Shown one piece after another: positions 1 to 11,300 of a stretch of DNA of 64,000 nucleotides. The DNA lies in NCBI GenBank assembly GCA_015056585.1, contig SVFZ01000026.1:1-64000 (forward strand). The letters are read 5' to 3'. The first letter of the stretch is position 1; each line of letters starts with the position of its first letter. This DNA comes from Butyrivibrio sp. (lineage in GTDB: Bacteria > Bacillota > Clostridia > Lachnospirales > Lachnospiraceae). A program made the translations under genes and the position numbers. Under the pieces are notes generated by a model. That model did no database searches. It was not told where the DNA came from and saw only the letters and a list, made by a program, of their open reading frames with translations.

Positions 1-10
1 ATATAAAAAA

Positions 11-84
<74 letters not shown>

Positions 85-109
85 ATTTGGAACAGATAAG
101 CTCTGTTCA

Positions 110-180
110 AGCGGGTGATGGGAATCGAACCCACGTATCCAGCTTGGAAGGCTGGTGTTCTACCATTGAACTACACCCGC
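110..180 (-). tRNA. tRNA-Gly (anticodon TCC)
   Basis: Reverse complement GCGGGTGTAGTTCAATGG...CCAGC CTTCCAA GCTGG...GGTTCGATTCC...CACCCGC. Confidence 0.93.
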
Positions 181-208
181 ATATACGGACGTTACATCTT
201 AAACCTAG

Positions 209-283
209 TCGGGGTGACAGGATTCGAACCTGCGACCCCCTGCTCCCAAAGCAGGTGCTCTAGCCAAGCTGAGCCACACCCCG
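209..283 (-). tRNA. tRNA-Pro (anticodon TGG)
   Basis: Reverse complement CGGGGTGTGGCTCAGCTTGG...CCTGC TTTGGGA GCAGG...GGTTCGAATCC...CACCCCG. Confidence 0.93.
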
Positions 284-381
284 TGACCTGTTACGCATTG
301 GCTTAAGCCGTAACGCAAGAAATATTATATAACGATTCGAAACAGAATGTCAACACTATTTTTGTAATATTTTTTGTGTTT

Positions 382-1905
382 TTATTCTCGCGTTAAAACC
401 AGCGTCGTTACTGTTCTTTTAGCAATTGTAACAGGCTTGGAAGCCTCGTATCCCTCATTCAGGACACACTCCAGATCAAGATCATCACTTGTCACGAAAG
501 CTGCAATATTATTATACCCCTGAATGCCATCCAGCACAAAGGTTTCATCATTCATGCTTTCATTTATAAAAACCATTACAAGTTCTTCTTTTCCCTGATC
601 ATTTGTGCCCACAAAGGCAACAGGCAGCATATCTTCCTGGGACTTTGAAGAAGTTTTAAGGTCAACTCTTGTATAACCGGGACGCACGTATCTGCTGTAA
701 TTGCCAAAGCTGTAGAGTCTCTTGAGAGCCGTGAATTTCTGTGTCTTTTCATCTATATAGATAAGTCCGTCTCTATAGCCTCCGGGAGCTACTCCAACCC
801 AGTTCTGCCAGGAAACCACATTAAGAATGCGCAGATCATTTGCTATCTCCTGAGCAATATGATATGCGGAATCCATAGTCACATCCGAGCCGTTCACCAT
901 CTCGCACCACTCGCTGGTACGGAGCTTAACATCAGGATAATTAACGTCCATCCAGGTTCTGAAAGTCATCTTGTCCATGGTGGAAGACCAGTAGGAGTGA
1001 TTATCTATGGTATCAAAGTGTGCAGCAAGTCTTTCATCGTTCAAAAGAGCTGAAGTATAGTTTTTTGCCTGCCCCTTCCACTCTCCGCTTTCAGGGCCTG
1101 AGAGCTTAACATCCTTAAGTGCAGGTCTTTTTTCAAGCTCATCCAGAAATGCCAGATATACTCCCGGAATCTCTTCAGGAGCATAATGACAGCCCTCCTG
1201 GCCTCCATACCAGTCCCACTGAGGTTCGTTTATGGGAGAAATGAACTTTACAGGAACTCCTTCCTCAACAAAATGCTCTGCCACATCAAGGCAGTATTTG
1301 GCAAAAGCAGGATAATTTGAAGGATCAAGGTTTGTCCTGCTGCCACCCTCAGTCATATGAGCCATCCCGTTTTCAGTAAGAGTCACAAGGGGAGAGTTGC
1401 AAAAAAGCACAACTTCACCTACGCCCATCTCTGTGGCTTTTTTCAAAAACCATACTGCATTCTCATCCTTGGAAAAATCATAATTTCCGTTTTCATCAAG
1501 AAAGTTCTGAGCCCGTCTGTGAATATCGGAAAAATCGCCGTTTTTTGCCTCAACAGAGCCTGCCCCGAGATTAAAGCGGTAGCAGGAAAGTCCAATGCCT
1601 TTTTCTCTGTCAAACAAAAGAGTTGCAATGGCATCACGGGTGGACACCCCATCCTCATCAGGATCTTTGTCAAACCCGCCCACATACTGGCTCCACCAGC
1701 ATCCGCTGGTGCCAAAACTCTCAATTGTCTGATACTTTGTATTTTCATCAATAGTGATCATCTCATACTCCTGCTGAGCCACCTGCTCCTGTTCTGCAGT
1801 GTCCGGTATATTCTCCGGTACTTCCAAAGAAGTCTCCCCTGCCGGGCTTCCGCACCCCACAAGCATCGCACAGATTCCAAGTATCGCACAAAATCTCTTT
1901 CTCAT
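382..1905 (-). CDS. Secreted lipoprotein, GH30-like glycoside hydrolase
   Basis: Lipobox signal (MLVGCGS); QTIESFGTSGCWWSQ N-terminus, FISPINEPQWDW and RTSEWCEM catalytic-type motifs. Confidence 0.7.
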   Translation of the reverse strand: MRKRFCAILGICAMLVGCGSPAGETSLEVPENIPDTAEQEQVAQQEYEMITIDENTKYQTIESFGTSGCWWSQYVGGFDKDPDEDGVSTRDAIATLLFDREKGIGLSCYRFNLGAGSVEAKNGDFSDIHRRAQNFLDENGNYDFSKDENAVWFLKKATEMGVGEVVLFCNSPLVTLTENGMAHMTEGGSRTNLDPSNYPAFAKYCLDVAEHFVEEGVPVKFISPINEPQWDWYGGQEGCHYAPEEIPGVYLAFLDELEKRPALKDVKLSGPESGEWKGQAKNYTSALLNDERLAAHFDTIDNHSYWSSTMDKMTFRTWMDVNYPDVKLRTSEWCEMVNGSDVTMDSAYHIAQEIANDLRILNVVSWQNWVGVAPGGYRDGLIYIDEKTQKFTALKRLYSFGNYSRYVRPGYTRVDLKTSSKSQEDMLPVAFVGTNDQGKEELVMVFINESMNDETFVLDGIQGYNNIAAFVTSDDLDLECVLNEGYEASKPVTIAKRTVTTLVLTRE

Positions 1906-1955
1906 AACACTCCCTAAAAAACAAAACTTCTTATTTTACTAAGCAACTGATTTTG

Positions 1956-2438
1956 TCAGAGATATTTGATCTCATAACTGATGGAGCCATCTTCATGGGT
2001 GTACAGGAGCAAGTAGCTGGGTCTCTTCCCCTCCTGTCGCGGATAGGACAGGCTTCCCGGATTAAAGAGATACACTCCGTCCACCTGCTTTGCCACAGGT
2101 TTGTGAGTATGCCCAAAGATAATGATATCCGCTCCCCTGGCAATACCTTCGGACTTGATGTTCTCAAGATCCATGCTCACAAGAAAATGATGGCCATGAG
2201 TCACAAAGAAAGTATGGCCATCCAGCTCAAAATCTATTTCTCTGTTGAGCGATGAGAAAAAATCATTATTTCCCGACACAAAGAAAACAGGACAGTTAGC
2301 CGCCAGGGCAAACTTCCCCTCAGATCCTTCAAAGTCTCCGCAGTGGATTATTCCATCCACCGGTTCCTCTATATCGAGAACATCATAAAAATTCTCATCT
2401 CTCCCGTGAGTATCACTGACTACCAGATACTTTTTCAT
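1956..2438 (-). CDS. YfcE/MJ0936-type metallophosphoesterase
   Basis: SDTHGR, HCGD, SGNND, THGHH, GHTHKP metallophosphoesterase motifs. Confidence 0.85.
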   Translation of the reverse strand: MKKYLVVSDTHGRDENFYDVLDIEEPVDGIIHCGDFEGSEGKFALAANCPVFFVSGNNDFFSSLNREIDFELDGHTFFVTHGHHFLVSMDLENIKSEGIARGADIIIFGHTHKPVAKQVDGVYLFNPGSLSYPRQEGKRPSYLLLYTHEDGSISYEIKYL

Positions 2439-3043
2439 AATGCTTCCTCAAGAAGCTTTGCCATGCTCCTTAACGCCTTTCCTCTGTGGCTGATGGCATT
2501 CTTCTCATCCTCGGATATCTCCGCGCTGGTCTTACCATACTCAGGTAAAAAGAATATAGGATCATAGCCGAATCCATTTTTTCCGGCGATCTCATAGCCT
2601 ATTCTTCCCTCCATTTTTCCGAGGGTACTGAGCTCTTTTCCATCAGGAAGCACAGCTGAAATAGCACACACGAACCTGGCAGTTCTGTCCTCATCCTTAA
2701 CTCCTGAGAGTCTTTCGATAAGTGCTGCATTTTTTTCGGAATACGGAGTGTCATGCCCCATATATCTGGCAGAATAGATTCCCGGTTCGCCGTTTAGATA
2801 GTCTATCTCAAGGCCTGAGTCGTCAGCAAGTACTATCGCTTCACTTTCTCCCTTGGCCTTTAATTCCTCTGCAACAGCCCTGGCCTTTATCATGGAATTT
2901 TCTGCAAAAGAGCTTCCGTTCTCCTCCACATCACCGTCCACCCCGGCTTCGGCCATGGACAATATCTCCATTCCAAGACCTCCAAGAATCTTTCGGATTT
3001 CCTTCATCTTACCTTTATTTCCCGTAGCAAAAACTATTTTCAT
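2435..3043 (-). CDS. rdgB: XTP/dITP diphosphatase (RdgB/HAM1 family)
   Basis: FATGNKGKMKEI N-terminus, DDSGLEIDYLNGEPGIYSARY, GFGYDPIFFLPEYGKT, SHRGKAL. Confidence 0.92.
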   Translation of the reverse strand: MKIVFATGNKGKMKEIRKILGGLGMEILSMAEAGVDGDVEENGSSFAENSMIKARAVAEELKAKGESEAIVLADDSGLEIDYLNGEPGIYSARYMGHDTPYSEKNAALIERLSGVKDEDRTARFVCAISAVLPDGKELSTLGKMEGRIGYEIAGKNGFGYDPIFFLPEYGKTSAEISEDEKNAISHRGKALRSMAKLLEEAL

Positions 3044-4101
3044 TTTATCTCCTCAAAAGCTTCCACAATGCCCTGATAAATTCCGGCTGAAAGCTTATTT
3101 TTATATGAACTGTCACTTAAAAGGTCTTTATCGACACTACCCTTTTCATCACCAATAAGCACTCTGCAGGAAGGAATACATGACTTTTTCAAAACCTCAT
3201 CGTCCTCTGGTGCCGCCTCCATTCCAAGTGCATAGCCTCCGGCTTTTGTGGCACAGTTTTTTTCAATAATGTTGCAAAGCTTAGCATTACTGAGTTTTCT
3301 CAGATAAAAAGAGTCATTATATGTGGTCAGGATTCCATCTGTATGCGCATTGTCAGCTGATCTTGTGCCTATTCCGATAAGCATGTCTGCTTTAGTCTCA
3401 TCTATAAGTCTTAGCACATCCTCGGAAGTAACTTCGCTTTTTAATCCCGCTACTCTTGTGTAATAAAACTTTATGTTGTTGGCTTCATCTTTTTCCGAAA
3501 CGCCTTTTAGCGCCATCGCCACATCAAGAGCTGCATCATCTTCCGTAAAAGAAATACCACTCCCGGCCGCTTTCTCTTTTCCCACTTCGGGATCTATTAC
3601 GACAATCTTGTCATACCCTTCGCGAGGCTTAAAAAACTCAACTTCAATATTCCCTGATTCAGTCAAAGAGCTGTGATTGGCATATAATGAATCGAGCTTA
3701 AAGTCCAGGCACACAGCGCCCGTATCGTTTTCCGAAATGCAGACGGCACTCTCGATAATATCAAGGTCGGTCTTCACTGCATTATCAAGGTAAAAACCCT
3801 CTTCTCTGCTGTCAATGTATATCAAAAGCTCATGATCCATGTACCTGTCTTCAAGAACGATATCATCTGAGCCGACGCTCCTTGAAAGCGGGATAATAAG
3901 CTTTCCGGACTGGCTATCCGATACCTCTTTATCCACAAGAAGCTTGAAATACTCTTCACTTGCTCCACGGTCAATTGTTGTCCCGGCAGCATCAGTTATC
4001 ATGATGTGCTTGGTGGCTGCTCTGTGAAGTATTAGCGTTATGCTGATAGCCGAGAAAATTAAAGACTTTATAAGAAATTTTTTCATATCAGCAGCTGTCA
4101 T
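3040..4101 (-). CDS. N-acetylmuramoyl-L-alanine amidase-like (Amidase_3 fold) protein, probably lacking zinc ligands
   Basis: N-terminal membrane segment; KIVVIDPEVGKEKA in place of VIDPGHGG and IGIGTRSADN in place of SIHANA. Confidence 0.5.
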   Translation of the reverse strand: MTAADMKKFLIKSLIFSAISITLILHRAATKHIMITDAAGTTIDRGASEEYFKLLVDKEVSDSQSGKLIIPLSRSVGSDDIVLEDRYMDHELLIYIDSREEGFYLDNAVKTDLDIIESAVCISENDTGAVCLDFKLDSLYANHSSLTESGNIEVEFFKPREGYDKIVVIDPEVGKEKAAGSGISFTEDDAALDVAMALKGVSEKDEANNIKFYYTRVAGLKSEVTSEDVLRLIDETKADMLIGIGTRSADNAHTDGILTTYNDSFYLRKLSNAKLCNIIEKNCATKAGGYALGMEAAPEDDEVLKKSCIPSCRVLIGDEKGSVDKDLLSDSSYKNKLSAGIYQGIVEAFEEIK

Positions 4102-5255
4102 TGTGTAGTTCCATTTCTCTTCGGTGGCTTGGGTCCCATGAACTGATAAAAGTAAGTCTTTATCATACCGTTATATATTTTCCTGTTCTTGGTTGCCTTT
4201 AGTCCTAAATATTTCTCCGCCTGCTCAAAGCCTGTTATCAGATACATTGACCAGGCATCAAGCTCCTTATAGCGCTGTCCTATTGTCTTGTAGAGCTCTG
4301 GAAGCTCATTTTGTTCACCGATTCTCTCTCCGTAAGGAGGGTTTGTTATTATAAATCCGTATTTCTTCCTGTGGCTAAGATCCGCTATATCTCTGGCCTG
4401 GAAATGGATCATGTGGTCCACGCCGGCCTTCTTGGCGTTGATCCTGGCTATCTCCACCATCTCCGGATCAAGGTCATAGCCCTGTATATCGGTATCAACA
4501 TCTGTTATGATCTCATCTTTTGCCTCATCCCTGACATCCTGCCAGTTAGAAGGAGTGATGATATGTGTCCAGCTCTCGGCAGTGAAATTCCTGTTCATGC
4601 CAGGGGCAATATTGGCAGCCATCATGGCAGCTTCAATCGGGATTGTTCCGCTTCCGCAGAAAGGATCCACAAGAATCCTGTCGCCATGCCACGGTGTCAG
4701 CATAATGAGGGCTGCTGCCAGATTCTCCGCAATGGGAGCCTTGGATTCAAGCTTTCTGTAGCCTCTCTTGTGAAGTGAATCTCCGGTAGTGTCCAGAGCC
4801 ACAGTAACTTCATCCTTCATCAGAAAGACTCTTATGGGATAGCTCTCCGCATCCTCCTTGAACCAGTCGGTACGATAGCTTTGCTTCATTCTCTCCACTA
4901 TGGCTTTTTTAACAATTGACTGGATATCTGATGGGGAAAAGAGCTTGCTCTTTACGCTGGATGCCTTTTTTACCCAGAACTTTCCTCTCTCCGGAATGAA
5001 CTCTTCCCAGGGAAGGCTCTTTACTCCCTGATACAGATCCTCAAAAGTTTCAGCGTGAAAACTTCCCACCTTGATAAGAATCCTCTCAGCAGTTCTCAGG
5101 CAAATATTGGCACGACAGACAGCGTCCGCATCCCCGGCAAAGGTAATGCGTCCGTCCACAGACTCTGTGATGTCATACCCCAGATCGATTATTTCTTTTT
5201 TTAACACCGCTTCCAGGCCAAAATGGCATGGAGCTATCAACTCGAATTTCATCAT
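4098..5255 (-). CDS. THUMP-domain 23S rRNA guanine-N2 methyltransferase (RlmL/YpsC-like)
   Basis: THUMP region plus DPFCGSGTIPIEAA and ITNPPYGERIG motifs. Confidence 0.87.
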   Translation of the reverse strand: MMKFELIAPCHFGLEAVLKKEIIDLGYDITESVDGRITFAGDADAVCRANICLRTAERILIKVGSFHAETFEDLYQGVKSLPWEEFIPERGKFWVKKASSVKSKLFSPSDIQSIVKKAIVERMKQSYRTDWFKEDAESYPIRVFLMKDEVTVALDTTGDSLHKRGYRKLESKAPIAENLAAALIMLTPWHGDRILVDPFCGSGTIPIEAAMMAANIAPGMNRNFTAESWTHIITPSNWQDVRDEAKDEIITDVDTDIQGYDLDPEMVEIARINAKKAGVDHMIHFQARDIADLSHRKKYGFIITNPPYGERIGEQNELPELYKTIGQRYKELDAWSMYLITGFEQAEKYLGLKATKNRKIYNGMIKTYFYQFMGPKPPKRNGTTQ

Positions 5256-5322
5256 AATAAAAGATTATAGCACAAGGACTACAAGTTCTCTACGAAACAA
5301 TTTCTCCATAAACGCAAAGCAA

Positions 5323-5340
5323 GGTGCCATTTCTGGCACC
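5323..5340. terminator. Hairpin between the methyltransferase and surface protein genes
   Basis: GGTGCCA TTTC TGGCACC perfect stem just downstream of the 5380-13413 stop codon; weak T-tract. Confidence 0.5.
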
Positions 5341-5379
5341 CCGCTCTGAACGTAATTATGAAAGGAAATATTGAAGCCT

Positions 5380-8300
5380 TTATCTGGTTATTCCAATAAT
5401 TGCGAGCAATTTTGCAAAGATACCGGTTTTTATAGCTGCCACAACTGCTGCAATAATAATTATAACTGCCCCTGCAATTGGAAGAACAGGAAGCGGACTT
5501 TGAGGTTTATCACTTGTTGGTGCTGCCTCGTCTTCAATTGCTTTTGTTTCCTGCTGCTCATTCTGAACTGTTTCTGTGCTCTGCTCTTTTTCAGGATTCT
5601 GTACTGTCTCTGTACTCTGATCAGATGAAGAATTATTGGTCACTTCTTCAGCTGTCTGCTCAGTTGTCTTCTCAGTTTCTTTTGTACCATCCTCATTTGC
5701 AGTACTTTCAGAATTCTCTGCAGCTTTCTCATCATTATTTCTGACTGCACCTGCAACCTGTGCACCACCTGCGCCTGATGTATTTCCGGTTGTTGTTCCG
5801 GAAGTTGCTGCGCCGTTTGAAGTATTACCGGTTGTTGCGGTCGTTGCAGCAGATGAAGTGCCTGATGCAGTACCTGATGATCCGCTCTGTCCGCTATTTG
5901 AAGAAGAACTGCCGCTGTCAGATGAGCTGCTGCTTCCTGATGAACTTCCGCTTCCCGATGAGCTTCCACTTCCCGATGAGCTTCCGCTTCCGGATGAACT
6001 TCCGCTTCCTGATGAGCTTCCGCTTCCGGAGGTTCCTGTGCCGCCTTCACTACTTCCGCTTTCTTCTGATGTTTCGTCTTTCTTTGAATCATCTTCAGAG
6101 CCTGAAATTTCTCTCTCGTCCTTGAGCGATGAATATTCTCCGTGAAGAAGCGCTACAACACCCTTATAGTCAACACCTGCAGCTGAAATAGCTTCTGCGC
6201 CTTTCTCTGTGAGCTTTAAGAAGTCTCCAAGGTCTATTGAACCGTCAGCTGCGCGAATAGAAGCTGCAACTGCATATGGATCTGAAGCGCTTGCCTTAGG
6301 TGCATCAAGTGATACAAACCAGTCATCTGCAGCCGTAACGCCTTCACTGTTAGCTGACTTTCCATCATTCCAGAAGAAGTTGTTCTTTCCGTAGATCTTT
6401 GCTGTATCCTGTGTTCCCTTAGCCTTTATGTTCTCGTTTGTACTCTGGTTCTCAGTTCTGTATGAGAGAACACCATTTACAAGATAATCAGTATTTGCAG
6501 AATCATTTGTGTAAAGTGCAACGTTGTTTGATCCGTTGTTGAAGGACATGCTGTTATAAACCTGGATGTTAGGACCGGAGTTTGAATCAATACCCTTTGC
6601 CTTGTTATTCCATGCCACAGAGTTTATCAGCTTATGGTTACCGGGCATACTTGATCCGCCCATCTTAAAGCCGTTACCGTTTCCTTCGTTTGTTCCGTCC
6701 ACACCATAGCCGTTTCCAAAAGCTACACTGTTCTGGATAGTAACCTGTCCGATTGTTCCTGTCTCTACCTTTGCAAAGAGATCCCAACCGTCATCAGCAT
6801 TGTTGTAAGCAATACATCCGTCAAATACAACACCGTCGCCAACAGTTAGCTTTGCTGCAAATCCGTCAGCATCCTCGTAGCCTGCATCAGCATTGCTGAA
6901 GGAAGTGCAGTTGCGGATAAGGTCATAGCTTGGCCAATCTTCGTATCCATCTGTTGAAAGGTATCTGCTCACCTGAATACCTGTGTTTCCGTTTTCGTAA
7001 GCACGAATATCCTCAAGTGTGATATGACTTCCGGATACCTGAATACCCTTCTGGGAATTAGCTGACTTTGTGCAGTCAATTCCGCTCACGTACCAGTAGT
7101 CACCTGCAAATATAAAGCCTGCGCACTTTCCGCCAAAATCAAAGACAGCTCTTCCGTTTTCAGCCACCATTCTTATAGGCTTTGATGCGGTTCCGCTGAT
7201 TCCTCTCTCAACCTTTACTGTGGAAGAAAGATTATATGTACCTGCCTCAAGAACGATCGTCTGTCCGGGCTGTGTGTACTTAACAGCAGTATAAATATCT
7301 ACAGGAGAATTCTCTGTTCCTTCTCCATCAGCCTTTCCTGCTGCTGACACGTATATCTTTTCATTATCATTTACAGTTGCATACTTAACTGTGTGTGTAA
7401 GCTTTGCAGTCTCGTATGAAGAAAGAACATTGTATTCTTTTCCTTCCGGATGGAAACCTTCATTTGGTGTAAATACAGCCTCAAAGCTGTTATTGCCCTT
7501 GACAAGGCTTGTTGCAGCCTTTACTACTTCATTCTCCGTTACTTCTTTTGCATCAACAAGCTTCTTGCCGCTTGCATCTGTTATTGTCAGAACGCCATCA
7601 GCATTTGCTGTGAATACAAGTTCATATTTTGCAGTATTTGAATTTGTTGCAGAGATGAACTTGTAATTTGGCGCTACAAGTACCTTATCTCTCTCCTCTG
7701 CAGGAGCATCATCCTCAGGATCAATAAGTGTGATAACTGTATCTGAGAATGTAACCTTAAATGTTCTTGAAGTGAAGAATCCAACATAAACATAGTCAGA
7801 ATCCAGCTTCTCAAGAGCATCTGTCTCATAAAACTTCTTGGTATAAAGAGTATTTCCGTTATCATCCAGATAGCTTACAAAGTATCCTGTGTTATTCTTC
7901 TGGATCCTGAGAGTTACCTCTGTAACCGGATTATCAATTGTTCCCTGGACAGTGCCACTCTTTTCTTTTCCAAAGAGATTGTATGTGCCTGAGCCGTTTG
8001 CTGCACATGTTGTCTCCAAAGGATACATGTTTGATGAAAACTCACCTGTTACTGTTGCTGTATCATTAGCCTCAAGGCGGGAAAGATTATCTTTTGTTAC
8101 TCCAACCTTTTCCTGAGCTCCGAGACCAAGCTTCATTGTAACCTTTGTACCGGTCTCGTCTTTTGTTGCCTCGCCCTTGTCAGAATCGTAGTAGTACTCA
8201 ACCTTTGTTCCGGAAGCCATATAGGAGTTGTTCCAGAATACACTTGAATTACCGTTAACTCCGACTCTGTCACAGGCCATGATACCAAAGCCTTCCTGAG

Positions 8301-11300
8301 CGTTTGTAAATGTCCAGGAGTCAATCTTGGCCTTTGCTGTAAAGGTAAAGTTCTTTGCAGCGGGGATGGCTGTGTAGTAGAAAGAAAGGCCATCTGTACT
8401 TGCAGGAACAATCTTTCCCTTATTGTTAAGATCCCAGACTGTCACGCTGCCATCATCATTTACTGTATATCCGCAATCACTTGACTTGGAAGATACACCC
8501 TGTCCAAATGCCGCAAAGGTCCACTCTGCCTCTTCAGTTTCACTGATCTCCACTTCCATTTTTGACTCTTTTGAAGTCTCATCGCCACGGCTGGCAATAA
8601 GTGTAAGCTCATAAGTATGCCCTACAGTAAGTCCCACAAATGTGTATGAATATTCTGTTGAAGTGTTAAATACAACTTCCTCAGGAGTAACTATAGTTTT
8701 AACAACTGCTGCCTTCTCATCTGTCTTATCTGTAGCATAGAGAGTGTAGCCATCTGCCTCTGATACTGAGTAGAACTTTACTACCAGTTTGCCGTTTCCT
8801 TTATTAGTTGCATTCTTGAACTGAGGCTCTGTAAGTCCGTATACAAAGGATACCTTATCTGATTCCCTGCTTACCTTTACCTGTTCCTCTTCTTCACGGG
8901 AAAGAACTGCTGTAAAGTAGTATTCTCCTGACCTGTCCGGGGCAAAAGAGAATTCGAACTGAGTATCTTCTTTCAAAGACTTAGCTGAAAGCTTCTCATT
9001 TCCCTCTGCGTCATACATTGTTACAACAAGCTCATCTCCACCGTTTGTTCCGATTTCAGATGCAGCCTTTACAACAATCTTGTTTTCTTCGTTTATGCTT
9101 ACTTCTGAAATAACCGGCGCATTAACCTCTGCCCAGTCTTTTCTTGTAACTTCTGCCTTAGCACCGTCAGTTACCTGAACCTTAAAGATATAATTGTTGT
9201 TTGTGGCACCACCAAGGTAGTATGTTCCTGCCTCAGCAAGCTCAAGTTTTGAGTAGTATGGGCTATTCTTTGTATATGTTCCGTCAGTTACTGCGGCAAC
9301 ATTTCCGTCTGCGTCGAGAATAGCCATCTGACGGTTGTCATCGCCGCCTTCTGCCCACCATACTTCTACCGTTGCCTCAGAAGCTGTTGTGAACTTGATC
9401 GCATTCATTTCAGTTGTAGCTTTTCCACCAAGGTTAAATCTTACTCCGGATGTATAGCCATCCTCCCATGTCTTGGTGCTTGTATCAATCTTGGACTTTG
9501 CACTGTAAAGAACTGTGAAGTAATCATCTGTTCCGCCCTTTACTGCCTCTCCGTCAGCCTTGGCACCTGCTGCGAATGTCTCAAAGTCAGAAGCTTCAAT
9601 CACAGATACTACAGGCTCTGCTGCCTGCTCCTCTTCCACTTCAACTCTGAAGATATAGTTGCTTCCGATGTCTCCACCAAGATAATATGTACCTGCATCT
9701 GCAAGCGAAAGGCTTGAAATCATAAGAGCGTTCTTGGCTGTTCCTGCCTCTGAAGTTGTCACAGTTTCAAAGGACTTATTAAGGATAGTCATTGCTCTTC
9801 CTGCATCGCCGGCTACCCAATAAACCTTCACAGTAGCAGGGTTTGCTGTGGTGAACTTAACTGTACCGTAATCAGCTGAAGCAGGTTTTCTGAAATTGAT
9901 CCTCTTTGTTCCTACATATCCATCATCGAAGGACTTGTTATTTTCATCAATACTTGAAGCACTGCTGAAGATGAGTTCAAAACGGTCATCTGTACCTGCT
10001 TTGATTGTATCTCCGTCCTTAAAGCTGTTCTGAGCTACAGTATCAAGTTCACTTGCCTCAAGCACATATTTGCTGCTTGCAACAGGCTGTGGTTCCTCAC
10101 CCTGAGGCTCTTCGATTTCACTTCCGTCAGGAAGCTTTATTGTCATGTCATCGCCGTTGTCAGAAAAAGGATTCCAGCTGCCAAGGAATGTTGAAACCGC
10201 GATATCCTTGCCATCTGTTGTCTTGGCTTCTGTACTTACCGGTGCCCAGTCTACTCTTGAAGAAGAGTTGTCAACGCCTGACATCTCAACTGTGCCGTAC
10301 TCAACATTTCTCTTTGTTGTTCCGCTAAGGGTTGAAAGCCAGCCCACAGGATTGATCAAAGAAGCTGATGTATCCTTGTACTGCTCGCAAGTTGCATCGA
10401 TAACCGTGTTGTAGAAAACAACCTCTGAAGTATCTGCCTGCCAAGGTCTTCCGAGATATCCCGGCTTGGAAGCATAAGCTGATGCTGTGTTTACACCGGG
10501 TTCTGTGGATGTAACACGGCAGTTATACATAAGGAAGCCTCTTGAAGAAGCACTCTTCTGCTGAGCTGCTGTGATGTAGCCTACGTCGTTTTTGTCCTCG
10601 CTTGTGTTAAAGATAAGATCACACTTTGCAAAAACAGCTGTCATTCCGCCAAAGATATAATCTGTTCCGCCGTAGATATCGCAGTCATAAAAAGCTTCTG
10701 TTGAACCCTGATCGCCATAAAGTGTATCCTGACGTCCGATAAATGCGCAGTTGTTAAAATATGTTCCTGTTGCAGCTGCTCTCATGGCAATAGCTGCAGC
10801 TCTTTCAACATATGCCTTGTTCTGAACAGTAGTATCTCCAGCTGCCATAGATGCGCGGGATACTGTTCCTTCTTTTCCGGAACTCTGCTTAACGGTCACA
10901 TCACCTGCTGCCAGCTCTGACTGATACTGGTTAAAAGAGTTTTCGAAAATAATATCGTATGCATTAAAGCCCGGAGCGTTTACCACTACTGTCGCATTCC
11001 AGTAGCTGCCTGCTGTTGTTCCTGAGCCCGGATTTACAAAAGATGCATATCCGTTGTACTTGTTTACTTCAAGAAGCTCAGCATCATACTTGCAGTCATC
11101 GCCCATGCTGTAATATGTATAGCCATGTCCGTAGTAACCTGTGATACGAACAGAGTCAGCTGAAAGAGAAACTCCGCTGTTTACAGGAACAACGCTTGCT
11201 CCGGAAACCGCATTCTTAAAGGTTACGTTAGGAGTGTCGATCACAAGCATCTCCTGATAGTCACCCGGCTGGATCTCAACGGTTACTCTCTGAGTATCGT

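Noticed and set aside
5932-6030. 18-bp repeats as a CRISPR or regulatory array
   Set aside because: In-frame Ser/Gly linker codons in the giant surface protein.
5636-6145. Plus-strand ORFs opposite the Ser/Gly-rich region (e.g. LPLPDELPLPDEL)
   Set aside because: Low-complexity antisense artefacts of a repetitive coding strand.
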